Source: Paenibacillus castaneae
GTDB lineage: Bacteria; Bacillota; Bacilli; Paenibacillales; Paenibacillaceae
Direction of reading: 5' to 3'
DNA: 64,000 bases
Assembly (NCBI RefSeq): GCF_002884445.1
Contig: NZ_KZ614144.1
Coordinates: 5,568,712-5,632,711 of the forward strand
The notes under the pieces: model-generated
The model's database searches: none
What the model was told of the DNA's origin: nothing
Seen by the model: only the letters and a program-made list of their open reading frames with translations
Shown: piece by piece, positions 17,182 through 25,482 of the stretch
Layout: each line of letters starts with the position of its first letter
How positions within the stretch are numbered: the first letter of the stretch is position 1
Translations under genes and position numbers: made by a program

Positions 17182-17955
17182 TTATCGGATAAGCTGCTTG
17201 CTGCGCGCTTCATTAATCCATGATGGGAATTCATGCAATAATTTGTCGTATAATTCATCGTCGCTGGTGCTCGCTAGATTTGGTACAGCGAAGAAATTTG
17301 CATTGTCAATAAATCGGCCTTGCATATCGTCCAATCGTTTCAGGAAAGAAAAGTTCTCGTTTCCTATGCCAACAAACTGAAAAAATATACCCAATTCCGA
17401 TGCCATCTGAATCACCGTTTCCGTCTCACGAGCATCTGAGCAATTACCGTCCGTTACAAACAAAATGTAAACAGGCTCTTGATGCTTATACTTTGACGAA
17501 TCAAGGCGAAGCTCTTTCTTCGCGCCAAAGCCGAAAAAGCCTCCAGTCACCTTCTTCTCGCTCATCGATCCCGGGAAATAAAACTCTACGATTCTTCTTA
17601 TTACACCTGCATATTGTGTACCCGGCTCAAGCTGGAATTTCCTCGTAACCTCACGATCAACGAACTCGTAAAAATTGCTTTTCTGAATTTCACCTATGCT
17701 GTAATCTTTGATCCCGAATAAGAATACATCTGCTGCTTGATTATCATCGAAATTCATAGCAAGGCCTAATGTTCGCTCGCATGTATTCTGTACAATTCCA
17801 CTGCGGAAAAGCTGTGCCATGGAACCAGATATATCCAGCGCTAGGCCAACACGCGCCGTTACACCTGATAATCCTTTTTTCGTCAAAGAAATGGTCGCTT
17901 TCTTCGACAAATCGATCAGCTTTTCCTCGGCTTTTTTCTTCAAATCAATACTCAC
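17182..17955 (-). CDS. vWA domain protein of the ter operon (TerF/TerY-like)
   Basis: A 257-residue von Willebrand factor A domain protein. The MIDAS metal site DISGSM is at residues 41-46; TDG at 168-170 supplies a further MIDAS segment. A loop GGFFGFGAKK (138-147) matches the insertion in the next TerD. vWA proteins of Ter systems are thought to act as Mg2+- or Mn2+-dependent protein-interaction scaffolds for TerD complexes. The start is GTG, eight bases after GGAGGAG. It is the first gene of the operon, behind a possible promoter at 17995-18022. No signal peptide. Confidence 0.9.
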   Translation of the reverse strand: MSIDLKKKAEEKLIDLSKKATISLTKKGLSGVTARVGLALDISGSMAQLFRSGIVQNTCERTLGLAMNFDDNQAADVFLFGIKDYSIGEIQKSNFYEFVDREVTRKFQLEPGTQYAGVIRRIVEFYFPGSMSEKKVTGGFFGFGAKKELRLDSSKYKHQEPVYILFVTDGNCSDARETETVIQMASELGIFFQFVGIGNENFSFLKRLDDMQGRFIDNANFFAVPNLASTSDDELYDKLLHEFPSWINEARSKQLIR

Positions 17956-17994
17956 GTCAGTATCTCCTCCTTGGAAACGTTCTACATCTTTAAT

Positions 17995-18022
17995 TTTATA
18001 TCATTCGCCATCTCTATTACAA
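17995..18022 (-). promoter_or_regulatory. Possible promoter of the vWA-terD-terC operon
   Basis: On the minus strand TTGTAA (18017-18022) and TATAAA (17995-18000) are 16 bases apart, about 40 bases before the GTG start. I did not find a convincing sigma-B, sigma-W or sigma-M type site, although related Bacillus genes are controlled by stress sigma factors. Confidence 0.4.
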
Positions 18023-18181
18023 ATTCCTACAAATATTGAAAGTAAAGAGCAATAATTCCCGAATATGAACAGCTGCAAAAAAATCATGTGACAATTTCAT
18101 GTAGGATGAAAAAAAGGGTGGATAAATCGAGACATAAGCGTGATAATTAAAGGAGTAAATACACATATTCGAGGTGGTTTT

Positions 18182-18280
18182 ATGGATTTCATAAGAAGGA
18201 ATAAAACCGGACTTATATTTGGTGTCCTGCTCCTCTTTAATGCCTTATTTTTGTTAGCTGTTCTACTCTCAAAAAAGTAA
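18182..18280 (+). CDS. Small single-span membrane protein (32 aa)
   Basis: An ATG four bases behind GAGGTGG opens a 32-codon frame on the plus strand. A basic N-terminus (MDFIRRNK) precedes a hydrophobic helix of about 20 residues (about 11-30) and a C-terminal SKK. Divergent from the vWA-terD operon. Composition, topology (positive-inside) and ribosome site are those of a genuine small membrane protein. Function unknown. Confidence 0.55.
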   Translation: MDFIRRNKTGLIFGVLLLFNALFLLAVLLSKK

Positions 18281-18293
18281 AAATAAAATTTGT

Positions 18294-19103
18294 CTAGCTC
18301 TTAAGGGCCCATGTTTTTCCGCCGTCTATCGTTTCGTAATCAATCGTAATCCGTTTTTCTCCGTCGTTGCATTCAATAGAAAGTATACCTATCAAATTGT
18401 TGTTAACATCGAAGCTAGGCGGGTAAGCGTCCCCGTAGTTATATTGCTGCGGCAGGGTAATTTCCTGCAGATTCCATGTGTCTCCGCCGTCATCTGTACG
18501 GAACAAAGGAACGATAGGGCCTCCATGATAGGTTCCTGTAATCCATCCTGTTTGCTCATTGCGGAAAGAAATGCCCGTTATATAGCTGCTTCGAATGATT
18601 CGACCAAGTTCTCCTTTGAATGACCACGATTTTCCATGATCAGAAGAAGTATAAATCGATTTTTCCATTAAACCAAGAGCGGGGCCTGAAGTAAGGAGAA
18701 CCCAGCTTGGAATAGCCTCTTGTTCGGAATGCAAAGATACAAAAAGGGTTCCCTTTGTGATTTCCTTCTCCCAGAGCTGCTCAGTAGGCAGCATCGATTC
18801 CTCCCAAGTTACGCCATTGTCAGAACTATGCCATACGATAACCTCTGATTCATCCTTAATCTTCTGATTATAAAAAAACCATTTGTCCGAATCGCCAATC
18901 GAATACGATGAAATGAGCTGGGCGCTTGAATCCACGGCAGGCGGAGTGTCTGTCCCTGGCATAGGTACAGCGGTAGGTGTCGATATCGCTTCTTCAGTCT
19001 GATCAGCAGATGTTGACGCCAATCTATTCGATTTCTCAACAGCATTACAGCCCGTCATCATTAGAACGAAACAAAAAACAAAAATAGTTTTTACGATGGA
19101 CAT
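18294..19103 (-). CDS. Lipoprotein with BNR/Asp-box repeats
   Basis: A 269-residue secreted lipoprotein. The signal peptide ends in a lipobox MMTGC (Cys about residue 19). Four BNR-type Asp-box repeats follow the pattern S/T-x-D-x-G-x-x-W: SSDNGVTW, SSDHGKSW, RTDDGGDTW and TIDGGKTW at the C-terminus. Together they suggest a small beta-propeller resembling sialidase or Ycf48-like proteins, exposed at the outer face of the membrane. No catalytic residues are recognised. The start at 19103 follows GGGAGGG; the longer frame would begin inside that site. Confidence 0.82.
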   Translation of the reverse strand: MSIVKTIFVFCFVLMMTGCNAVEKSNRLASTSADQTEEAISTPTAVPMPGTDTPPAVDSSAQLISSYSIGDSDKWFFYNQKIKDESEVIVWHSSDNGVTWEESMLPTEQLWEKEITKGTLFVSLHSEQEAIPSWVLLTSGPALGLMEKSIYTSSDHGKSWSFKGELGRIIRSSYITGISFRNEQTGWITGTYHGGPIVPLFRTDDGGDTWNLQEITLPQQYNYGDAYPPSFDVNNNLIGILSIECNDGEKRITIDYETIDGGKTWALKS

Positions 19104-19356
19104 GCTGTCAACCCTCCCCACTCCCCATTTAATTCCTATTATGTTAACGAGTCAGCCTATGGGTATGTTGCATTTGTATCCTTTTCCAAAAAAAAAAGAG
19201 ACGCCCAAACGGATAACCGTTCAGTACGTCATTCATCATGTTATTCACCTTGTCATCCCATTCTCGCTCTAGCCGATTATTTAAGTTACAATGGAATGAA
19301 CGGCACTGTTTGGGTGCAGAAAAGATCTAAAAGTGATGAAGGTAAGGAGCTTTAAC

Positions 19357-19665
19357 ATGTCCATTAACGAACTCGATGAAGCAGCAATCCAAAATATGCT
19401 GCATGCAAATAGCGGGAAAACCGCTGTATTTTTATTTACGCCTTTATGCGGAACATGCAAGATCGGAGAACGGATGCTTGAAATTGCACAGTTGACTGGC
19501 ATATCGGTTCCACTTTATAAATTAAATATTAACTACGCGCCACGTCTGCGCGAGCAATGGCAAATTACAAGTGTGCCTTGCTTAATTATACTGGAGAACG
19601 GCATGCCCCTTCAGAAGGAATATGCAATGAAATCGGTCGATCATATTTATCTGATGCTGAAATAA
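19357..19665 (+). CDS. Thioredoxin-like protein (YtpP-type)
   Basis: A 102-residue cytoplasmic protein with the thioredoxin fold. The redox pair CGTC lies near residue 31 (PLCGTCKIGERML) and the cis-proline follows in SVPCLIIL. It probably acts as a thiol-disulfide reductase or bacillithiol-linked protein like YtpP. The start at 19357 sits seven bases after AAGGAG; the frame from 19333 includes that site. It is transcribed alone and converges with the lipoprotein gene at 19684-20229. Confidence 0.88.
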   Translation: MSINELDEAAIQNMLHANSGKTAVFLFTPLCGTCKIGERMLEIAQLTGISVPLYKLNINYAPRLREQWQITSVPCLIILENGMPLQKEYAMKSVDHIYLMLK

Positions 19666-19683
19666 CGATTAAAGATTACTGCC

Positions 19684-20229
19684 CTAGCTTCCAATCATAC
19701 TGATTTCTCGAATAGCGGAACCGTCTGGCAAGTCTTTTTTAGCTATACTAATAAGATGTGATATGGATACTAGGCCTTTATAGTCATCTGTAGTAATTTC
19801 ATTACTCGTTGGCATGACCTCAATGCTTAATAGAGGGCTTTTGCCCTCTTTGTCGTCAAAAAAAGCAAGCGACTTCATTTCAAAGCCTTCATTAAATGAT
19901 GATTTGTTTTCTATACTGACCACTATATAGTATTGTTTATCCGTTTCTTTTAACAAAAAACCACCTGGTGCTAAATTTTTGTTTTTTTCGTATAAGTCTC
20001 TTATTTCATCATCTATCGGTTCAACAGCAGGAGACTCCCAAGAATAATCGGCCGAACTCTTGGAATATAGAAGCTCCTTATATGGAATTTGATGATTTTC
20101 TCTATTTGCCAGCGCTTCTTCTGCTATTGAAATTGTATTCTCAGCTTGATTATTTTTGTGACTTTCGCTGCATCCTGCAAGTGCCGCTATAGTGAATAGG
20201 ATGATTATGAGCCTGCCCATTATTTTCAA
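19684..20229 (-). CDS. Putative lipoprotein
   Basis: A 181-residue protein with a lipoprotein signal peptide (lipobox LAGC, Cys at residue 20) followed by a Ser/Asn-rich spacer. The mature part has predicted beta strands (FLLKETDKQYYIVVSIENKS) and resembles no family I can name. It is the last of a same-strand series of small envelope and acetyltransferase genes (19684-22793). Starts at 20229 or three codons later are both possible. Function unknown. Confidence 0.75.
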   Translation of the reverse strand: MKIMGRLIIILFTIAALAGCSESHKNNQAENTISIAEEALANRENHQIPYKELLYSKSSADYSWESPAVEPIDDEIRDLYEKNKNLAPGGFLLKETDKQYYIVVSIENKSSFNEGFEMKSLAFFDDKEGKSPLLSIEVMPTSNEITTDDYKGLVSISHLISIAKKDLPDGSAIREISMIGS

Positions 20230-20275
20230 CCTATCAATCCTCCATCATTCGACTTCATATAAGTAAGAAACCTTC

Positions 20276-20878
20276 CTACCAATCGATATAACGTGCTTCA
20301 GCGGCAAATAACTGATCTGCAATTAATTTCCCATTCGCATCAAATGCTCTAAAAGTCCAATTATCCTCGGAATACTGATCCAGTACAAATAAAGTGTAAT
20401 GATTAACCACTTCAGCTACTTGGTATTTCTCTTTATGTTTATACACATCATCCAACGTTAATTCATATTTCTCGACACGAGATAAATCTTCTAAATGATT
20501 GCCAACGGCTATATATTTAATGTTTGAATCCACGGCTGTCTTGACCCCAACAACAAATGCTTGCTTAGTTTCTGAGCTCCCATACCCTGTAACTTGAAAC
20601 GGCTTATCTTTTGCGACGGAATATCCATTTGAACCTCCGTCATATTGATACAAAAATCCTAGATACTGTTTTAACCTTGCAACCCCAAAAGAATCATTAA
20701 CGGAATCCTCAAATAACACTGCTTTTCCATACACTGTTTTAGAAGAATTCAAGATTTGCACATTTCCGGGTATTGCGCCGGACTCGGTCAGACGAAAGCC
20801 ATATATCCAACCAAACAAGACGATTCCTACAACAATAACAGTTAAAGCGATTCCTTTTTTCAAAATGTAAAACCTCAT
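20276..20878 (-). CDS. Membrane-anchored protein of unknown function
   Basis: A 200-residue protein with one N-terminal transmembrane segment (about residues 8-26, IALTVIVVGIVLFGWIYGF) and an extracytoplasmic domain of about 170 residues rich in aromatic residues. No lipobox and no known motif. Its place between a lipoprotein gene and a GNAT gene on the same strand gives no firm clue. Likely real: good coding composition and a tight 24-base distance to the upstream gene. Confidence 0.72.
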   Translation of the reverse strand: MRFYILKKGIALTVIVVGIVLFGWIYGFRLTESGAIPGNVQILNSSKTVYGKAVLFEDSVNDSFGVARLKQYLGFLYQYDGGSNGYSVAKDKPFQVTGYGSSETKQAFVVGVKTAVDSNIKYIAVGNHLEDLSRVEKYELTLDDVYKHKEKYQVAEVVNHYTLFVLDQYSEDNWTFRAFDANGKLIADQLFAAEARYIDW

Positions 20879-20902
20879 TTCCCTATTCGCAATTCACAAA
20901 TC

Positions 20903-21355
20903 TCAAGCGGTTATAATCAAGTCCAATACCGTTTCCCCGCCAATAATCTCACCGGTCTCTATGAAACCGATCTCCTTGTACAGCTTATTAACGACGATAT
21001 TATCAGGCACATGTGAGATTCTAATTTTGACAGGCGCTTGCTTCAATTTCAGCATATTTATAATCTCTATTAGAGCAGCCCGACCATAACCTTTCCCTTG
21101 GAAGCGCTCATCGATCATGAATCTTACAATCCAATAAAAACCGTCATTTGGGTACGGCTCTAAATCAAATAGAGTAAAGCCAACCATAACATCGCCAGCG
21201 TATATTCCGTGCGGCTTGGAGGATGGCTCTTCCATCGCTTTTTTAAGCGAATCACTATTGCTTGCTACGAACCTTTTTTGATCTTCACGGACAGTGAGCT
21301 CGAGGCATGCTTCCTGGTTCTCTACCGTGATCGGCTTCAAAATAACTACACCCAT
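20903..21355 (-). CDS. GNAT family N-acetyltransferase
   Basis: A 150-residue acetyl-CoA-dependent acetyltransferase. Motif A is seen in FMIDERFQGKGYGRAALIEII (about 86-106), where Q-G-K-G-Y-G binds the acetyl-CoA pyrophosphate. The C-terminal NKLYKEIGFIETGE is the usual motif B. It resembles spermidine or diamine acetyltransferase-like members (PaiA/BltD-like architecture), but the substrate cannot be assigned. Start ATG at 21355. Confidence 0.87.
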   Translation of the reverse strand: MGVVILKPITVENQEACLELTVREDQKRFVASNSDSLKKAMEEPSSKPHGIYAGDVMVGFTLFDLEPYPNDGFYWIVRFMIDERFQGKGYGRAALIEIINMLKLKQAPVKIRISHVPDNIVVNKLYKEIGFIETGEIIGGETVLDLIITA

Positions 21356-21382
21356 TCTTATATACCCCCGTTACTCATTTCG

Positions 21383-21925
21383 TTAACCAATCTGCTTCTC
21401 AAAAATAAAGATGACTTCTTTGGGCTTATATTTTTGACGCAATTGTTCTTGTATGCCTTTACCGCTCTCATAATCGGATACGTTAACCCGCGCATGCTCT
21501 TCACCCTGTTCGCTCTTGGCTACTAATTCGAAAGGAGAGAATCCGTTTTTTAAATAAAAGTGTTCTACTTTCAGATCATCAGCGCATCCAAGGCCAATTT
21601 TATGATATCCTTTCTCCTTTACCGCCTTCTCGAACTGCTTCATGAGCGCTGAGCCAATACCTTTTCTGGCATAGCCCTTGCTCTCATCCAAATTGACCGC
21701 AATGCCTTGCAAATTGATGACGGTTTTATCATCCTTGTTCGAAGGATGGCCGTAGCAGATGCCGACTAATTCTTCCTCATGAAAGGCTGAAAGGTATAAG
21801 CCGGGATTGGCTTCCATTCTAGCCACACATTCATCGAAGCTCTCATAATCTAAATATTCGCATTGAAAAGCATGGGCTTTCTCATAATCTTCTTTTTGAA
21901 TCGATCTAATAATGAGTTTTAACAT
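21383..21925 (-). CDS. GNAT family N-acetyltransferase
   Basis: A 180-residue acetyltransferase. The acetyl-CoA site is near residue 88 (AVNLDESKGYARKGIGSALM, with R-K-G-I-G-S). A central EELVGICYGHPS strand and the C-terminal HFYLKNGFSPFEL are typical of the family. The start chosen is the ATG at 21925, preceded by AAGGAGGAGC; the frame to 22003 overlaps the upstream lipoprotein gene. Substrate unknown. It is a different GNAT subfamily from its neighbour, so not a recent tandem duplication. Confidence 0.85.
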   Translation of the reverse strand: MLKLIIRSIQKEDYEKAHAFQCEYLDYESFDECVARMEANPGLYLSAFHEEELVGICYGHPSNKDDKTVINLQGIAVNLDESKGYARKGIGSALMKQFEKAVKEKGYHKIGLGCADDLKVEHFYLKNGFSPFELVAKSEQGEEHARVNVSDYESGKGIQEQLRQKYKPKEVIFIFEKQIG

Positions 21926-21944
21926 ATGCTCCTCCTTGGTATTG

Positions 21945-22793
21945 CTATAGATAACCACCATTAGCTGGCGGCAAACTCTTATATTCGTCAGTTTCCTGAA
22001 CAATAGTAATGATTTCTTTAACCAATTTCGTCATGGCAATGCCGTCCTTGCTATCGTCACAAGGCTCCCATTCATAATGTACCGTTGCGCCGTTTATTTG
22101 AACCATTAAAGCATACGGACCGGAAGGCTCCTGATTGCAGTTATTGGCAAATTTCTTCTCCGATAAATAATTAGCGAGCACCATTTTCTTATAAATAAGA
22201 GCTCGATCTTCCTTAGTGAGCTCGAAATGATTAATCTCCGATAAGCCATCTTGCACTAGATCTTTGATTAGTTTTTTTTCTACTGTGTTGATTTCGTTTT
22301 TCTGATGTGCACCATATTTCAATATAAACTCGAATTTATCCTGTGCCTCAACATCGTACGGAATGTACAGCACATGAAATTCCTTCTGATCGCCTTTGCA
22401 GCCCTTCAATTTGTACGATAGTGCTTGGTCTGATTCCTCTATTTCCAGACCTTCACAGGAATAATTATTCACACTAGGCGATCCAAATTTGTCCTTCGTC
22501 GTGTCATAGCGCAGCAGCATCCCGCCACCATCTGTATACATTAAATCCAAATAGATGGGATCTCCTTCGTCTGTATAGTGTATGACCCGCTGAACTCCTT
22601 CTGTTTTTTTCATAAAAGCATCTAATTTCTCAACATTTGAAATTCTGCTCTGCCTAGCTACCACATCTGCCTCTTCTTGAATGGAGTAATTATAAGGGCG
22701 GCCTTCTAGGTTCTTTGCTTTGTGAAATACATTCTGACATCCTAAGAGCAATAGGAAGGAAAAGCAGACCATTATCGCTTTTTTTAGGTTCAA
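21945..22793 (-). CDS. Putative lipoprotein of unknown function
   Basis: A 282-residue secreted lipoprotein. The signal peptide (KKAIMVCFSFLLLLGC) has its lipobox Cys near residue 19. The mature protein is charged and has two Cys in the middle (SCEGL and KGCKG). The start is taken as TTG at 22793, nine bases after GAGAGGTGG; the ATG at 22802 touches that site and the longer frame to 22985 has no site. No family recognised. Confidence 0.72.
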   Translation of the reverse strand: MNLKKAIMVCFSFLLLLGCQNVFHKAKNLEGRPYNYSIQEEADVVARQSRISNVEKLDAFMKKTEGVQRVIHYTDEGDPIYLDLMYTDGGGMLLRYDTTKDKFGSPSVNNYSCEGLEIEESDQALSYKLKGCKGDQKEFHVLYIPYDVEAQDKFEFILKYGAHQKNEINTVEKKLIKDLVQDGLSEINHFELTKEDRALIYKKMVLANYLSEKKFANNCNQEPSGPYALMVQINGATVHYEWEPCDDSKDGIAMTKLVKEIITIVQETDEYKSLPPANGGYL

Positions 22794-22974
22794 CTCACAC
22801 ATCCACCTCTCTACATTTATACCATAAATATGTAGACGGTAAATGTCTGTTTTTTGTTTCTTAAGTGTGAAATCCGAATTGGTGAAAAAGACGGCCGAAG
22901 AGGAGATCACTGCAAAAGACACGGTTTTGAGGAAATAGGACACTAATATGGTAAAAATGTTTGTAAAACTAAAA

Positions 22975-23014
22975 AAGCAGCTCATTCCTCCTCAGAGGAT
23001 GGGCTGCTTTTTTT
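22975..23014. terminator. Bidirectional terminator before the tandem repeat
   Basis: AAAAAGCAGC (stem to 22981), a CCTC/GAGG inner stem and GCTGC at 23003-23007, with A and T runs on both sides. It is the first strong terminator met by transcripts leaving the ABC-F gene, after the 52-bp repeat. Confidence 0.75.
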
Positions 23015-23024
23015 CTATGAGCCT

Positions 23025-23598
23025 CAGTCGCACGCGCGCCGCTTTATGCTCCATGTGATGCACTTTTGCATCTCTTTCGCCGCAGGCGCGCCACTTCGCG
23101 CTCCATGAGATGCAATTCTGCATCTCTTTCGCCACACTCGCACCGCTTCTCGCTCCATGTGATGCACTTCTGCATCTCTTTCGCCGCACTCGCGCCGCTT
23201 CTCGCTCCATGTGCTGCACTTATGCATCTCTTTCGCCACACTCGCACCGCTTCGCACTCCATGTGATGCACTTCTGCATCTCTTTCGCTACACTCGCACC
23301 GCTTCTCGCTCCATGTGATGCACTTATGCATCTCTTTCGCCGCACGCGCGCCGCTTCGTGCTCCATGTGATGCACTTCTGCATCACTTTCGCCGCACTCA
23401 CGCCGCTTCGAGCTCCATGAGATGCACTTCTGCATCTCTTTCGCCGCATACGTACCGCTTCGCGCTCCATGTGATGCACTTCTGCATCTCTTTCGCCGCA
23501 CTCGCGCCACTTCGCGCTCCATATGATGCACTTATGCATCTCTTTCGCTACACTCGCACCGCTTCTCGCTCCATATGATGCACTTCTGCATCTCTTTC
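23025..23598. repeat. 52-bp tandem repeat, about 11 copies
   Basis: The anchor GCATCTCTTTCGC recurs at exact 52-base steps starting at 23068, 23120, 23172, 23224, 23276, 23328, 23380, 23432, 23484, 23536 and 23588. Units differ at a few positions. Each contains GATGCA-NNNN-TGCATC, a hairpin whose 6-bp stem is perfect in ten of eleven units while the loop varies (CTTC, CTTA, CTTT, ATTC). Because 52 is not a multiple of three, all frames stay open in shifting combination and produce spurious overlapping ORFs on both strands. No spacer-repeat alternation, so not CRISPR. Confidence 0.95.
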
Positions 23599-23637
23599 CA
23601 AGAGGGGTACTCACCCCTCAAATTGTATTTTCCCTCC

Positions 23638-25467
23638 TTATTTTTCCGATAAGCTATCGATTTGCTTGTGGAGTTCCCGAATTTCCTGTATAAGCTGCTG
23701 CTGCTCGACAGGCGTTTCGGGCTGAGCGCTGCTCATTAATTGCGTTAGTCGAAGCTGCAGCATTTCCAGCTCATTCCGTCTTAATTGTTCCTCAGGAGTA
23801 AGCGTATAGCTTCGGTCCTTAGACATATACTCATCATAGGTTCCCGGAAATAGCTTCAAATCACCGCAACCATCCATAACGAGCAAACGATTGGCTGTTT
23901 GGCGTACTAAATATCGGTCATGTGTAACAAGAAGAACGGCACCGGGATAATGCTGCAGCGCCTCCTCCACCTGTACGCGCGTGCTTACATCTAGGTAGTT
24001 CGTCGGCTCATCAAGAACGAGTAAATTTGCTTTTCCGAAGAAGAGCTTTAAAAAAGCGACTCTGCATTTCTCTCCCATGCTCAAATCCCCAATTCGCTTA
24101 AACACATCATCTCTTGAGAATAAGAAGCAGCCTAGTATCGTCCGCGCCCCGGTCTGCGTCATACCCGGAAGCATGAGCAGGCTGTCAAGTATGGTACTGT
24201 TATTCTCAAGCTGGTGGAGCTCCTGCTCGAAATAACCGATTCGGGTCTGCGGATGAATGTTCATTGTGCCGGAGACTGGCGTTAAGGCGCCCGTAGCCAG
24301 CTTTAGCAGTGTCGATTTCCCAGCTCCATTCGGACCTAAGACAGCCATCCGATCTCCGCGCTCGATATTTAAGCTTAGCCCTTGAAATAGCTCTTTATGG
24401 CCTTCATAGGCGAAGCTGACATTGTCCATTCGCAGCAGCGTAGCAGCCGCGAAGCCATCCGTTTCGAGCTGCATACGGAGCCTCGCTTCCTCGCGCGGCT
24501 TGTGCACCTTATCGCGTTCGAGATGTTCGAGCGCCGATTCCTTTGCATGCAAGCGTGAGACATTCTTCTTTGATTTGGAGCGCAGGAAATCATTTTGCCC
24601 GGCGGCCTTATGCGCTTGCTGGAACCATTCCGAATACATGCGAATGCTCTCTAACAGCTTCTCGCGCTGAAGCTCCTGCTTCTTGTACAGCGCTTCCTGC
24701 GTTCGCAGCTCCAGCTTCTTCTGCTCCCGGTACTCTGTATAGCCTCCTGAATAACGTCTGCACCCATCCGAATTCAGCTCTATAACCGCCGTAGCTGTAC
24801 GATCGATAAATGTCCGATCGTGTGACACGTACACAATCGTTCCTGGGTAGGTGCTCACCCAATGCTCCAACCAGTCGAGGGCAGCCGAATCCAAGTGATT
24901 CGTTGGCTCATCAAGCAGTACAAGCTTCGGTTCTCTTACCATAAGCGCTGCTAATTGCGCTTTTGTCTTCTGTCCACCGCTCAATTGCTCGAACGGCACA
25001 CTCCACAGCTTTGGAGCAAAGCTCAGCTTCCTTAAGCAGCTCTCCACCTTTGTCTCCCAGCCGTATCCGTCTAACAGCACGTAGCTTTCATATAATTCGC
25101 TATAACGATGAAGTATATCTTCATTTGTCTCTTGTTCTTCCATCTGCAGCGTCAGCTCATGAATAGCCCGCTTCAGGCGGAATAGCTCTGGCGAGCCTGC
25201 TTGCACGAATTCAAGCAGTGATAAATGAGAATCCACATGCCCCTGCTGATCGAGCCAGCCCCACTGCTCTATAGGAAGCAGGCGCTGTACCTCACCGGCA
25301 TCAAACGGGAGTCTGCCTGTCAGCCCCTGAAGCAGCGTTGTTTTGCCGACTCCGTTGCGTCCGAATAGAGCTAGGCGCTCAAACTCCTTCACCTCGAAAG
25401 TTAGCTGCTGGAACAGCGTAACGCCGTCCCAAGCTTTATTTGCATTTTTTACTTTTAATAACATCAA
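23638..25467 (-). CDS. ABC-F ATPase, ribosome-protection type (VmlR/Vga-like)
   Basis: A 609-residue soluble protein with two ABC domains and no membrane segments. Domain 1 has Walker A GRNGVGKTTL, signature LSGGQKTKAQL and LLDEPTNHLD. Domain 2 has GPNGAGKSTL, LSMGEKCRVAF and VLDEPTNYLD. Both H-loops are present (VSHDR, VTHDR). The charged linker (about 240-340) would be the P-site tRNA interaction motif. A C-terminal helical extension (about 550-609) resembles VmlR and Vga. Such proteins displace lincosamide, streptogramin A or pleuromutilin drugs from the ribosome. The attenuator-like leader upstream supports inducible resistance. The actual drug spectrum is unknown. Confidence 0.86.
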   Translation of the reverse strand: MMLLKVKNANKAWDGVTLFQQLTFEVKEFERLALFGRNGVGKTTLLQGLTGRLPFDAGEVQRLLPIEQWGWLDQQGHVDSHLSLLEFVQAGSPELFRLKRAIHELTLQMEEQETNEDILHRYSELYESYVLLDGYGWETKVESCLRKLSFAPKLWSVPFEQLSGGQKTKAQLAALMVREPKLVLLDEPTNHLDSAALDWLEHWVSTYPGTIVYVSHDRTFIDRTATAVIELNSDGCRRYSGGYTEYREQKKLELRTQEALYKKQELQREKLLESIRMYSEWFQQAHKAAGQNDFLRSKSKKNVSRLHAKESALEHLERDKVHKPREEARLRMQLETDGFAAATLLRMDNVSFAYEGHKELFQGLSLNIERGDRMAVLGPNGAGKSTLLKLATGALTPVSGTMNIHPQTRIGYFEQELHQLENNSTILDSLLMLPGMTQTGARTILGCFLFSRDDVFKRIGDLSMGEKCRVAFLKLFFGKANLLVLDEPTNYLDVSTRVQVEEALQHYPGAVLLVTHDRYLVRQTANRLLVMDGCGDLKLFPGTYDEYMSKDRSYTLTPEEQLRRNELEMLQLRLTQLMSSAQPETPVEQQQLIQEIRELHKQIDSLSEK

Positions 25468-25482
25468 AGAACATTCCCCATT

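Noticed and set aside
23025-23598. CRISPR array
   Set aside because: Repeats are directly adjacent with no unique spacers, and no cas genes are present.
23025-23614. Several 60-100-aa ORFs on both strands
   Set aside because: They arise from the 52-bp tandem repeat, whose period is not a multiple of three. Products are repetitive, Cys/His/Arg-rich and lack ribosome sites.
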